64,000 nt of DNA from assembly GCA_937871435.1 (NCBI GenBank), contig CALMQM010000101.1:1-64000 (forward strand), given 5' to 3'. Numbering within the stretch: position 1 is the stretch's first letter; each line of letters opens with the position of its first letter. Source of the stretch: an uncultured Bacteroidota bacterium. Lineage in GTDB: Bacteria > Bacteroidota > Bacteroidia > AKYH767-A > 2013-40CM-41-45. Shown here piece after piece: positions 10,572-19,998 of the stretch. A model generated the notes under the pieces. It was not told where the DNA came from and did no database searches. It saw only the letters and a list, made by a program, of their open reading frames with translations. A program made the position numbers and the translations under genes.

Positions 10572-13500
10572 TCAAAAATCAAGTCCGAGAGAAAAATAAA
10601 ATCTGTAAGGAAGAACTTCCCGGTTTTGAACTCCCCATGCCCAGTCGGCACGAAGAAAATAACCAAGCAAACGACTACGCAAGCCAAATCCAAAACCACC
10701 AACTATAGGTTCGTTCTGACTCGTGATGGTGATTAGGAATGGTTGTTGGAACACTGTTCTCTTGTTAAGAGCATTTGTGGAATCGTAAGGAGAAATTCCG
10801 TTCCACGCAGTACCGATATCTCCGAAACCAACAATCTGGAAATTCCTCACAAAATCTGATTTGATCGGACGATTCAATAAATAACGAAATACCGGAACAC
10901 GCAATTCACTGTTGATTAAAGCAAAAGTATTTCCGTTCCGAATATTTTGTTCAAAGCCTCTGAGATTTGTAGCCAGTGCCTGGAAATAATAGTTCTGACT
11001 GAAATCAATTGGAGTTTCATTATTGAAGCGAGGTACAAGCCAGTTATCAGTTGATCCGAGATAGTAAATGATTCGCTCTTCCCCAAAGCTGGTTCCTGAA
11101 GCAAAACGATTTGCCCAGATAATTTCACGGTGTATTTTCTGGTAATGACGAATATCTGTTCCCAAGACTACCATTCCGGTCTTGGAAATATCCGCCTGCT
11201 TAAAATATTCACCGAAAATTTTTAATCGAGTTCCATTGTACAAATTCACACCTGTAGGAAGTGTGTTGTCAAACACATACTCCAATCGTCCGCTCAACCA
11301 ATGCAGATATTGATTCGGAAAACGAAGAGAATTGTAATCCGTTGCGAGAGCGACGAGACGGTCATTCCGATATGCTACTGAACCCCGAACAGCGGAGACA
11401 TCGCTGAATGGCCATTTACCCTGGAATCGTAATTCATGGGAGTGCAGCTTGGCTCCATACTCAGGAAGCAAAAGAGCCTGACGATAAAAAGTAATCTGTT
11501 TATCAAAACGTTTCTTGAGATTTTCATAGCTCAAAAAATACTCATTAGAATTAAGGTCACCCGCAAGTTTAAATCCTCCTGTAATTCTGAAATCTTCCAT
11601 GAGATCACTGATTCCGAGTTTGAAAAATCCATTCAATCCCGGATTGTAGTAGATCGCTCCGCCTCCTGTAAACAACTGATAACTCTGATTGAGTAATGTG
11701 TTATCAAGCTGGCTGACAAAATACGTAGAGGAGAAAGCTGTTTCGTAATTCCTTTGTTTGGGAAGAATAGAATTCAGTGAATCCTGATTTACCGGTGCAG
11801 GAGTTGTTTGTGCAACTGTTTCTGTCTGCTGCATTTCAGCCTCCCTTTTTTTCTCTTTCCGGCTCTTTGATTTAGGAAAATCACTCTGGAAAATATAATT
11901 GTCGATGTCCACTTTGTTGGAATCAACAGCAGGATTTTGCTGCTCAACAGGTGGAGACTCTCCGGATGGCTGTGGAGTAATTGCCGGCGGCTGTAGAGAG
12001 GCTTTGCGTTCTTCTTCGTTTCTGTACAAAGTTCTCGGCAACATACTACTTGACAATACCGGTTTTGTCAGATAATCAACTTTCATTCTTAATCTGCCTT
12101 CTTTGAAAAAAATCTGACTTACACGTGTTCTGGAATAATTAATGTCCTGAGCTACGACATTTCTGGAATAATTCGTGAGTGGAAAATTCTCCACGATCAT
12201 CCGGTAATGTTCTGTTGTATCCACATATGCTAATGCACTGTCAAGATTTGCAAGATACCTGTTAACAATACCATTTTCATCACTGAGATAAGCGATATGT
12301 GCGGAATCATATTGCATGGGCTGAGTCTCATTGTAATCAGCTGTATTTGTAATTCGTTTCAACAAAGTTGATTTTGTCGAATAGTCGTAATAAAAAACAT
12401 CAAAATTATTATTCGCAGGTAAAACGGCTTTCTTATCTACGCCCAAAGTATCATTCACCCGATTTGAAGAAAACACAATTGCTGAAGAGCGGTTGATAAA
12501 ACGCGCATTTAAATCATCATAAAAATCCTTTGTGATTTGTTCGTAGGTACGGGTACGAAGATTATACACATAAATATCACTTTGTCCTTTTTGTACGGCT
12601 GACATCACGAGAAGCAATCCATCGTCTGAATAGGCAAAATCAAGAACTTTTTCAAAATTAAACAGCTTGCCCTCTTCGTATTTTTTTGATTCAAGTGAAT
12701 ACGTGCCCAACCAGAGAAATCCTTTTCTTTCACGAATTACTGCAAACAGTTTTCCTGTAGGATGCCAGGCAATCAATGGGAATGATTGATCAGTCTCCTG
12801 AGTATAGGAACGATAACCGCTCTTTAAGATTCGTTTTGTCCGCTTTTTTTCTGAATCATAAAGCCGCACTTTGTATTTCCCTAAATCATTGCTTACATAC
12901 ACAGTGTATCTCCCGTCGCTGCTGGTTTTGAGCTGTGAATACAAGATGTTTATTTTCGGTTTCTTCAGGAGACCAAGCGTGGTAACACTGTCACGGTTCA
13001 CATCGCTTTGACCATAAATATTGACCATCGAATCCCGCCAGTTTTTGGAGAGTTCCTTGATATTCAATCCGAGTACATACATGAATCCGCTTTCAATATT
13101 CCTGTTGACTCTGGTCATGTACAGAAGATTGGAAACAGAGGATTCGGTATAGGTGTCAATAATGTATTTCCAGATAGAATGACCCGCTACCTGAGCATCC
13201 ATTCCGGTCAGGTGATTAAACTTCAGATATTTTTTGCTCACAATACCATCACGCAGTCGATTGTCGATATTGACATCCCAGTTTCTCGAAACATAAGACA
13301 CGAGACCGTTGATATACCAGTCGGGCAAAGTAAGCAGAGCTGAATTCTGAATTCGTTCCTTTACATCGCCACCATACATGATCTGATCTATCAGCACACG
13401 GGCAATTCCTGCTCTGATCTGTCTACGAAACAATTCGTGGTCACCCGTGAAATAAAGGAAAACTTTATTGCCTACTATCTTCGTTATCCCACCGGTATTG

Positions 13501-13859
13501 TTGTTCAGGTCATCCGTCTCCAAACCAATGTTGGTCTGTTTTGCTTCACTCAATTTATTGTAAATAATAAATTGAATTCTTCCATCCAGCTTGTAATCGA
13601 ACAACTTTTCAATTTCTTCCAAATCAGCATCCGCAGTTTTTCCTGTAAACGCGGCAAGTTCCAGTCCTCCGAGGTAATAATACGTATCGAAATTTTTGAA
13701 TTTCATAAAAGTCCAGAAGCGATCATCGTACTGAACTCTGTTTTTTCCAAACTGCATTTCATAGCCATTGTAAAACTGGCCACGAACCGAAAGTGAAAAA
13801 AACATCAGGAGAAAGATGCAAACTTTACGGATGAGTCGGGGAGTTGAAAAAGCAGTCAT
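10572..13859 (-). CDS. Large envelope protein: degenerate peptidase-MA-like region, TolB-like propeller, Omp85-like barrel
   Basis: The 1095-residue product starts with a signal peptide (MTAFSTPRL, then a hydrophobic stretch ending SVRGQ). This start at 13859 is preferred over upstream in-frame codons without signal-peptide character. Residues about 20-300 resemble the peptidase-MA-like domain, with an LPDWYINGL segment where active relatives have a ligand Glu, but the HExxH helix reads RAGIARVL, so catalysis is unlikely. Residues about 310-560 look like TolB/PD40 propeller blades (SSDGRY, WHPTGK, YSDDGLL). A Pro-rich, charged linker follows (about 650-720). The last 350 residues resemble the Omp85/surface-antigen barrel (LRGFEQNIRNGN, GFGDIGTAW, GFGFGLR) and end in F. 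Function is unknown; it probably sits in the outer membrane. Confidence 0.75.
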   Translation of the reverse strand: MTAFSTPRLIRKVCIFLLMFFSLSVRGQFYNGYEMQFGKNRVQYDDRFWTFMKFKNFDTYYYLGGLELAAFTGKTADADLEEIEKLFDYKLDGRIQFIIYNKLSEAKQTNIGLETDDLNNNTGGITKIVGNKVFLYFTGDHELFRRQIRAGIARVLIDQIMYGGDVKERIQNSALLTLPDWYINGLVSYVSRNWDVNIDNRLRDGIVSKKYLKFNHLTGMDAQVAGHSIWKYIIDTYTESSVSNLLYMTRVNRNIESGFMYVLGLNIKELSKNWRDSMVNIYGQSDVNRDSVTTLGLLKKPKINILYSQLKTSSDGRYTVYVSNDLGKYKVRLYDSEKKRTKRILKSGYRSYTQETDQSFPLIAWHPTGKLFAVIRERKGFLWLGTYSLESKKYEEGKLFNFEKVLDFAYSDDGLLLVMSAVQKGQSDIYVYNLRTRTYEQITKDFYDDLNARFINRSSAIVFSSNRVNDTLGVDKKAVLPANNNFDVFYYDYSTKSTLLKRITNTADYNETQPMQYDSAHIAYLSDENGIVNRYLANLDSALAYVDTTEHYRMIVENFPLTNYSRNVVAQDINYSRTRVSQIFFKEGRLRMKVDYLTKPVLSSSMLPRTLYRNEEERKASLQPPAITPQPSGESPPVEQQNPAVDSNKVDIDNYIFQSDFPKSKSRKEKKREAEMQQTETVAQTTPAPVNQDSLNSILPKQRNYETAFSSTYFVSQLDNTLLNQSYQLFTGGGAIYYNPGLNGFFKLGISDLMEDFRITGGFKLAGDLNSNEYFLSYENLKKRFDKQITFYRQALLLPEYGAKLHSHELRFQGKWPFSDVSAVRGSVAYRNDRLVALATDYNSLRFPNQYLHWLSGRLEYVFDNTLPTGVNLYNGTRLKIFGEYFKQADISKTGMVVLGTDIRHYQKIHREIIWANRFASGTSFGEERIIYYLGSTDNWLVPRFNNETPIDFSQNYYFQALATNLRGFEQNIRNGNTFALINSELRVPVFRYLLNRPIKSDFVRNFQIVGFGDIGTAWNGISPYDSTNALNKRTVFQQPFLITITSQNEPIVGGFGFGLRSRLLGYFLRADWAWGVQNREVLPYRFYFSLGLDF

Positions 13860-14066
13860 TCTATGCATAGAAGTAACCGGTAAAATAAACACCGGGTGTT
13901 CGGAATCAGACAATGCGAATGTAACTAAATTTGCAGAATTAAAGAAGTGATCAACGCTATTCCTGTCTCGGGTGGACATTCAGAAAATTGTTAAAATCAA
14001 TGAGTTTCTTTAAGATGAAGACCATCCGTGACAGAATGTACTGCTCAAGTTAAATAATATGACAAC

Positions 14067-14711
14067 ATGATTACAATCCGCTCCTTTACATTCAATCCGT
14101 TTGAAGAAAATATGTACGTTTTATATGATGAAACCAAAGAGGCTGTAATCATTGATCCAGGATGTTATTCGGAAAATGAAAAATCAGAGCTGGCAGAATT
14201 TATCCTGAAAGAAAATCTGATTCCTGTTAAACTCATCAATACACATGCTCATCTTGATCATATGCTCGGCAATAATTTTGTTGCTTCGAAATACAAGCTG
14301 AAGCTGCATATGCATAAGGATGATCTTGACTTGTTGCGTTCAGCACCTGTTTATGGACAGATGTGGGGAATAAAACCTGAACCATCTCCCGATCCGGAAT
14401 TTTTTCTTCAGGAAGGCGATCTGGTAAACTTCGGCAATTCCTCTCTGCTGGTATTGTTTACTCCCGGTCATTGTCCCGGCAGTCTGAGTTTTTATTCTGC
14501 GAAAGATCAATTTGCAATTGTGGGTGATGTTCTCTTTTATGGCAGCATAGGACGAACTGATCTTCCGGGTGGCAATCTGGAAATTCTTCTAAAATCCATT
14601 CGTGAAAAACTGTTTGTGTTACCGGATCAGACAATCATTTATCCCGGACACGGTCCGCATACAACAATTGGGTTCGAGAAAAAACACAATCCGTTTCTCG
14701 TGCAGGATTAG
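14067..14711 (+). CDS. Metallo-beta-lactamase fold hydrolase, glyoxalase II-like
   Basis: This 214-residue protein is a stand-alone MBL-fold hydrolase of the YcbL/glyoxalase II-like type. The metal-binding THAHLDH motif lies at residues 59-65 (His60, His62, Asp64, His65). Further ligands appear in TPGHCPGS (about residue 134) and GDVLFYGSIGRTDLPGG (about 152), and the terminal YPGHGPHT provides the last His. Such proteins hydrolyse thioesters such as S-lactoylglutathione or related thiol adducts, but the substrate is not determined here. It ends tail-to-tail with the PAP2-like gene, overlapping it by 4 bp. Confidence 0.9.
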   Translation: MITIRSFTFNPFEENMYVLYDETKEAVIIDPGCYSENEKSELAEFILKENLIPVKLINTHAHLDHMLGNNFVASKYKLKLHMHKDDLDLLRSAPVYGQMWGIKPEPSPDPEFFLQEGDLVNFGNSSLLVLFTPGHCPGSLSFYSAKDQFAIVGDVLFYGSIGRTDLPGGNLEILLKSIREKLFVLPDQTIIYPGHGPHTTIGFEKKHNPFLVQD

Positions 14712-15361
14712 TTAATCCGGCTATTCAGGTATTTTTTATTGAAGACAAAACACATCCATGTAAATAATGGGGCGAAGATAACGTCAATGGTATAATGTAC
14801 ATGTTGAACAAGAACCAGAAAACCGACCATGATGACAAAAAAGGCCAGCAATGATTTTCTTCCTTTATGAGTAACCCCAAAATACATTGTACTGATAGTA
14901 GATACATGGCCGGAAAAGAACAAGTCTTTGGAAATAATTCTGCCTCCATTTGTAAAAAACTGAACAATTGGTTCACGCAATGGCACATAACCGGCAGGTG
15001 GTTCCAAAGGAAAAAGAGTGATGGATAGTATCCTCACCAGGGTCACAAGTATATATGTTTGCAAAGTGAGCAATAAAGCTTTCGGATGATTCCAGTTACT
15101 GAACAACGCCAATGCAATTCCTGAATACAGGAAGAAAAATACAACCCATGAAACATTGTGCACAGGTAAAATATCCAGTAAAGGATCGCTGAGTTGTACA
15201 CCCATTCTGCTCTCAGCGTAATCAAAGAACCAATTGAAAATGCCTGAAAAAGACACCAGCAATAATAACGAAACAATAAATTGAATTCGGAAATTGCGCT
15301 GTTGCCAGGCATTCATCCAGGCAGATTTGGAAGTCGGCATTTCAGAAAAGGATTGACTCAA
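14708..15361 (-). CDS. Sphingomyelin-synthase-like PAP2 family membrane enzyme
   Basis: The 217-residue protein has about six hydrophobic segments. It carries the two catalytic motifs of the sphingomyelin synthase/PAP2_C family: KDLFFSGH (His152) and HYTIDV (His189, Asp193). Together these form the expected His-His-Asp triad of phospholipid/ceramide head-group transferases. An RILSITLFPLEPP stretch near residue 110 resembles the conserved family loop. The usual PAP2 phosphatase motif (KxxxxxxRP) is absent, which favours a transferase-type reading. It is transcribed 18 bp downstream of kmo on the same strand and is probably in the same operon. The substrate is unknown; many Bacteroidota make sphingolipids, so a ceramide-linked head group is possible. 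Confidence 0.8.
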   Translation of the reverse strand: MSQSFSEMPTSKSAWMNAWQQRNFRIQFIVSLLLLVSFSGIFNWFFDYAESRMGVQLSDPLLDILPVHNVSWVVFFFLYSGIALALFSNWNHPKALLLTLQTYILVTLVRILSITLFPLEPPAGYVPLREPIVQFFTNGGRIISKDLFFSGHVSTISTMYFGVTHKGRKSLLAFFVIMVGFLVLVQHVHYTIDVIFAPLFTWMCFVFNKKYLNSRIN

Positions 15362-15379
15362 CAGTTAAAGGGACGATCA

Positions 15380-16732
15380 TCAGGAAATTTTATCTAGAAT
15401 CAATTTCTCCACTTCTGCTGAATCCCATTTATTTTCTATTTGTGGCATAGACATTACTTCCTGCATTATCGCCTGCTGTCTGCGTCCATTTGCCAACGCT
15501 TCCGCGTAGGGAATAGAACTGAATGTAACCTGGGAATAAAGTGGCAACCATTTCTGAGGATGTTTTTCATGTATCCTGGCTTCAATTTTTTTCTGTAAAA
15601 GAAATGTAGGACTTCCTACAAGGTCTCTCATTTCAATGAAATTCATCACTGCCAGATCAGCGATGGCATCGGAATTGGGTTTGCGCGCCAATTGGTATTC
15701 CGGCAATATTTTTTTCCAGTCACCTTTATGTGTTTCAATCAATGCATCCAGCACAGTACAATCTTCAAAACCACAATTCATTCCTTGTCCATAAAAAGGT
15801 GTAATGGCATGCGCTGCATCACCGATTAATGCAAGTTTATCCTGATAGGACCATGGAAAACATTTGACTGTTACAAGCCCGCTTGTTGGATTATGAAAAA
15901 AATCTTCGACTAATGTTGGCATCAACGGAACAGCATCGGGGAATACACGGTTGAAGAATTCAAGGCATTGCTCCGGATTTTTTATAGAAGAAAAGGAATC
16001 TTTTCCTTCAAAAGGAAAAAATAATGTCACTGTAAAACTTCCGTCGAGATTTGGTAATGCAATCATCATATAACCTCCACGGGGCCAAATATGCAACGCA
16101 TGTTTCTCCATTTGAAATGCTCCGGATGCTCCGGCAGGAATCATCAGTTCTTTGTAGGCATGATCCAGATAATTCTGGGAATACTGAAAACGATCCGTAC
16201 TCATTTGCATTTGCAAACGGGCAGCAGAGAAAGCGCCATCCGCTCCAAAAATCAAGTCACTCGTATTGGAACTAACAATTTTCGTGATGGCGTTTTCAAA
16301 CCTGCACACTTTATGTTCTATGTCGATTCCGGTGCAGCGTTCATTGAAGTGAATTTTTACTCCGTTCTTTTCGGCAAGGTTCATCATTTCACAATTCAGA
16401 ATTCCTCTTGATGTGGCGTAAATAGCCTGATCCTTTTCTCCGTATTGCTGATAAGTGAGATCACCTGATACACTGTGCATCATTCTTCCACTCATCGGAA
16501 TTCCGATTTTCCGGATCTCTGCCTCAATTCCTACTCCCTCAAGTCCTCTCCAACCTCTGTCACTAAGTGCCAGATTGATTGATCTGCCGGCAGGAATATT
16601 TTCTTTGCGCATATCCGGTCTCCTCTCGAAAATAGTTACCGAATACCCTCTTTTCGAAAGATAAATAGAGAGTAAACTGCCAACCATTCCGGCACCGAGG
16701 ATGGTAATATTTTTAACAGTGGATGTTGCCAT
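15380..16732 (-). CDS. kmo: Kynurenine 3-monooxygenase
   Basis: Kmo is a flavoprotein hydroxylase that uses NADPH and O2 to convert kynurenine to 3-hydroxykynurenine. The 450-residue protein starts with a Rossmann FAD motif (GAGMVGSLLS, about residues 13-22). It has an NLALSDRGWRGL segment near residue 53 typical of KMO, and the second FAD motif GDAAHAITPFYGQGMNCGFEDC near residue 310. The C-terminal region (about 385-450) fits the membrane/activity helix region of KMO. kynU lies 63 bp upstream on the same strand and the PAP2-like gene 18 bp downstream. Together with KynU it would yield 3-hydroxyanthranilate, a precursor of quinolinate and NAD. Confidence 0.95.
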   Translation of the reverse strand: MATSTVKNITILGAGMVGSLLSIYLSKRGYSVTIFERRPDMRKENIPAGRSINLALSDRGWRGLEGVGIEAEIRKIGIPMSGRMMHSVSGDLTYQQYGEKDQAIYATSRGILNCEMMNLAEKNGVKIHFNERCTGIDIEHKVCRFENAITKIVSSNTSDLIFGADGAFSAARLQMQMSTDRFQYSQNYLDHAYKELMIPAGASGAFQMEKHALHIWPRGGYMMIALPNLDGSFTVTLFFPFEGKDSFSSIKNPEQCLEFFNRVFPDAVPLMPTLVEDFFHNPTSGLVTVKCFPWSYQDKLALIGDAAHAITPFYGQGMNCGFEDCTVLDALIETHKGDWKKILPEYQLARKPNSDAIADLAVMNFIEMRDLVGSPTFLLQKKIEARIHEKHPQKWLPLYSQVTFSSIPYAEALANGRRQQAIMQEVMSMPQIENKWDSAEVEKLILDKIS

Positions 16733-16795
16733 GTTTTTAGAAATCGAATATTATAGATTACTTAATTATAAATTGATGTTGATGATATTCCTGAA

Positions 16796-18109
16796 TCAGG
16801 AATGTGATGCTATCGCGGCATGCAACAACTGACCGAAACAAAACACATCTTCAAATGAATTGTATAATGGTACTGGTGCCACACGGATTACATCCGGTTC
16901 ACGCCAGTCAACTATGACACCTTTCTCCGTTAGCTGTTTGTATATATCCTTTCCGTTTTTGCTCAGGATGAGGGAAAGCTGACAACCACGTTCATCCGGG
17001 TTCAAAGGTGTGATGATTTTTACCGGAATAAAATCCTTTTCTTTTTTGAAGTGATCATTTATCTCATTCAATATAAACTCGAGATAATTTGTCAGCGATT
17101 TACTTTTCGCGCTCAACGCATTCATTCCGGCTTTTTCAAATATATCTAATGATGCTTTCAATGCAGCCATAGATAAAACCGGCGCATTGCTTAATTGCCA
17201 TCCTCTTGCACCTGAAGCAGGCACAAAATTCCGCGGCATTGTAAACCGGGTTGCAGGATCATTTCCCCACCAACCCGCAAGTCGTGGCAGAGAAGCATTG
17301 TTCCCATGTCTTTCGTGAACAAAAATTCCTGAAACGCCTCCCGGACCCGCGTTGAGATATTTATAACTGCAAAAACAGGCATAGTCAACATTCCAATCAT
17401 GCAATTTCATTTGCACATTACCAGTAGCATGCGCCAGGTTGTATCCACACGTTGCACCGACTGCATGAGCAGCTGAAGTAATTTTTTCCAGATCAAAATA
17501 TTGTCCTGTGTAATAATTCACCGCCCCTAACATGACGGTTGCAAGCGAATCTCCATGAAGCCGGATTGATTCCAGAATATCTTCCGTTCTCAGGCAATAT
17601 TCCCCTTCTCTTGGTTTCAGATACACTATGGCATTTTCCGGATCAAATCCGTGAAAGGAAGCTTGTGATTGTACGGCATATAAATCAGAAGGAAAAGCAT
17701 CGTATTCACAGATGATTTTATAGCGTGTAGCTGTTGGTCTGTAAAAAGAAATCAGCAACAAATGCAAGTTGGTGGTGAGAGAATTCATAGAAACCACTTC
17801 ATCAGCCTTTGCACCCAAGAGACTTGCAAGTTGATTGGTCAAAATATCCTGATAATGAAACCAGGGCATACGTGCATGAAAATGACCCTCCACTCCCCAG
17901 GTTGCCCAATCTTCCATTTCATTGAGTACATATTCCTGGGCAGACTTAGGCTGTAGTCCCAAAGAGTTCCCTGTAAAATACTTCACGGGGATTCCATTTA
18001 TCAAAGGGAAATAAAATTGATCCTTGAAATTTTTCAGCGGATCTCCTGCATCTTTCTTTCTGGAAAATTCCAGACTATTTTGCAAAGGAGCAGTTTCAGT
18101 TAATGGCAT
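16796..18109 (-). CDS. kynU: Kynureninase
   Basis: KynU is a PLP enzyme that cleaves kynurenine or 3-hydroxykynurenine to (3-hydroxy)anthranilate and alanine. The 437-residue protein shows YFTGNSLGLQP near residue 44 and the MNSLTTNLHLL segment near 110. The PLP-lysine motif is CSYKYLNAGPGG (Lys250), and WWGNDP lies about 35 residues further on. The ATG at 18109 is chosen because the codon 18 nt upstream that would extend the frame is TTG with no added family similarity. It is the first gene of the leftward kynU-kmo-PAP2-like cluster and is divergent from hemL. Confidence 0.95.
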   Translation of the reverse strand: MPLTETAPLQNSLEFSRKKDAGDPLKNFKDQFYFPLINGIPVKYFTGNSLGLQPKSAQEYVLNEMEDWATWGVEGHFHARMPWFHYQDILTNQLASLLGAKADEVVSMNSLTTNLHLLLISFYRPTATRYKIICEYDAFPSDLYAVQSQASFHGFDPENAIVYLKPREGEYCLRTEDILESIRLHGDSLATVMLGAVNYYTGQYFDLEKITSAAHAVGATCGYNLAHATGNVQMKLHDWNVDYACFCSYKYLNAGPGGVSGIFVHERHGNNASLPRLAGWWGNDPATRFTMPRNFVPASGARGWQLSNAPVLSMAALKASLDIFEKAGMNALSAKSKSLTNYLEFILNEINDHFKKEKDFIPVKIITPLNPDERGCQLSLILSKNGKDIYKQLTEKGVIVDWREPDVIRVAPVPLYNSFEDVFCFGQLLHAAIASHS

Positions 18110-18282
18110 AGACAATCGTGTTATCAATCAAAGTATTCCGGTTTTCAGACAGAATTTTTCCGGAGAAAACAGGAAAATGAGATTCATCCTTTTACTATAT
18201 ATAAGGGTTCCTTACCTTGGCCCCGGTTAACAAGCCAAAGTTAAAAGAATTGAATTGAATTGATAATACCTGCAAAATAACC

Positions 18283-19602
18283 ATGAAAAGATCACAATCA
18301 GAAGGACTGTTCAAAAAAGCACAGAATTATTTTCCGGGTGGTGTAAACTCACCGGTGAGAGCGTTCCGCTCGGTAGGCGGTACACCCTTGTTTCTTGAAA
18401 AAGGTGACGGATGTCATATAGTGGATGCCGATGGGAATCAGTTCGTTGATTTTTGCTGCAGTTGGGGACCACTCATTCTTGGTCACAATCATCCCGGAGT
18501 ACGCGAAGAAATTGTGAAGGCTGTTTCGAATGGTACTTCTTTTGGCGCTCCTACCCGTAAAGAAAATGAGTTGGCTGAACTTATTCTTCAGCACAATCGC
18601 TATATCGAAATGATTCGTTTTGTGAGTTCGGGGACAGAAGCTGTCATGTCTGCACTCCGACTTGCAAGAGGAGCAACAGGTAAATCCGTCATCATCAAAT
18701 TTGAGGGCTGTTACCACGGACATGTTGATTCCTTATTGGTAAAAGCGGGAAGTGGCTTGTCAACTTTTGGAATTTCTTCCTCCGCGGGAGTTACAGAATC
18801 GGTAGCAAAAGATACTCTTGTATTACCATTGAATGACAAGAGAGCATTGGACATTGCGATCTCTGATTTTGCACATGACATCGCGGCAATCATTATTGAA
18901 CCTGTTCCCGCAAATAATGGATTGATGTTGCAGGACAAATCCTTTCTGGAATACCTTCGAAAAGTAACACATGAACATAACATCCTTCTCATTTTCGACG
19001 AAGTGATTTCCGGATTTCGTGTAGGCTTTGAAGGCGCTGCGGGATATTATAACATTCAACCCGATATAATTACTTATGGGAAAATTATCGGCGGAGGAAT
19101 GCCGGTTGGAGCCTATGGCGCAAGCAGGAAACTGATGTCCAACATCGCTCCTGAAGGAAATGTTTATCAGGCCGGAACTTTATCCGGAAATCCGGTCGCG
19201 ATGTCGGCCGGTATTGCACAACTTCGTGCATGTTTAAAACCCGGCTTTTACGACGATCTTGAACAAAGAACGAAAGCATTCACAAGTCAGTTGAACAATC
19301 ATGCCGCGAGTAGAAAATACCTGTTCAAAGTATTTTCTATAGGATCCATTTTCTGGTTTGCCTTTACTGAAAAAGAAAAAATTTCTTCAGCGGAAGAAAT
19401 TGATTCGGAAAGCATGAAATATTTCCGTGCCTTGCATGCAGAATTACTTGAGAGAGGAATTTACCTTGGGCCTTCCGGATATGAAGTTGGTTTTGTATCC
19501 GAAGCACATACTCCTGAGATCCTGAAGAATGCTGCAGATCAAATTTGTACCGCATTGGATCAGGTGTTTAGTTCTTTACCGGAAGGGGTTTCCAAAGTTT
19601 AG
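18283..19602 (+). CDS. hemL: Glutamate-1-semialdehyde 2,1-aminomutase
   Basis: HemL converts glutamate-1-semialdehyde to 5-aminolevulinate in the C5 tetrapyrrole pathway, using PLP. The 439-residue protein has the N-terminal PGGVNSPVRAF motif (about residues 19-29), FVSSGTEAVMSALRLAR near 111, FDEVISGFR near 245, and the catalytic lysine in YGKIIGGGMPVG (Lys267). Length and motifs are normal. It reads rightwards alone. Its last 27 bp overlap the 3' end of the convergent small unknown gene. Confidence 0.96.
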   Translation: MKRSQSEGLFKKAQNYFPGGVNSPVRAFRSVGGTPLFLEKGDGCHIVDADGNQFVDFCCSWGPLILGHNHPGVREEIVKAVSNGTSFGAPTRKENELAELILQHNRYIEMIRFVSSGTEAVMSALRLARGATGKSVIIKFEGCYHGHVDSLLVKAGSGLSTFGISSSAGVTESVAKDTLVLPLNDKRALDIAISDFAHDIAAIIIEPVPANNGLMLQDKSFLEYLRKVTHEHNILLIFDEVISGFRVGFEGAAGYYNIQPDIITYGKIIGGGMPVGAYGASRKLMSNIAPEGNVYQAGTLSGNPVAMSAGIAQLRACLKPGFYDDLEQRTKAFTSQLNNHAASRKYLFKVFSIGSIFWFAFTEKEKISSAEEIDSESMKYFRALHAELLERGIYLGPSGYEVGFVSEAHTPEILKNAADQICTALDQVFSSLPEGVSKV

Positions 19603-19998
19603 AAGATTCCAGAAAAAGTTTTTTTCTCCCTTCTTTTCCCGCAACTGAATTTCTCTTGCAAGGAGAATCCAGCCTTTGTGTCCGAACTGAATCAACCAAT
19701 TTACGGCATTGGCTTTTCCGTCGCAGGCTTCTGCAAACGCGGCTAATTCTCTGTTTCCACTTGTGATCAGGAATACTTTCGCTTTGTCATCACCCGACAT
19801 AGCATCCACCGTTGCAGCCAGTTGTTTGTATCCATTTTGCATCAGCCACTGAAAAGACTTTTCCACACCGACAAAAGCATCCCAGAATTCTGATAATTCC
19901 GGATAGCCATTGTCGACAAGCCATTGTTGAGCAAGTTCATCATTTTCTCTGGCACACAATACCAGGCGTTCAAATGCTTCTATAGGATAGGATTTCAT
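19576..19998 (-). CDS. Conserved hypothetical protein, 140 residues
   Basis: I do not recognise a characterised family. The protein is soluble, predicted mostly helical, with no signal peptide. It contains three loosely repeated blocks ending in a W-L-x-x-x-G(Y/H) pattern: QQWLVDNGYPEL, FQWLMQNGYKQL and VNWLIQFGHKGW. These suggest a small repeat fold of about 35 residues per unit. The C-terminus is basic and aromatic. Its ATG overlaps the stop of the upstream UbiA-like gene by 4 bp (19995-19998), so the two are translationally coupled. The 3' end overlaps hemL antisense by 27 bp. Confidence 0.7.
   Translation of the reverse strand: MKSYPIEAFERLVLCARENDELAQQWLVDNGYPELSEFWDAFVGVEKSFQWLMQNGYKQLAATVDAMSGDDKAKVFLITSGNRELAAFAEACDGKANAVNWLIQFGHKGWILLAREIQLREKKGEKNFFWNLLNFGNPFR

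Noticed and set aside
13860-13979. Extended start of the large envelope protein
   Set aside because: The upstream residues have no signal-peptide character, while starting at 13859 gives a clean signal peptide.
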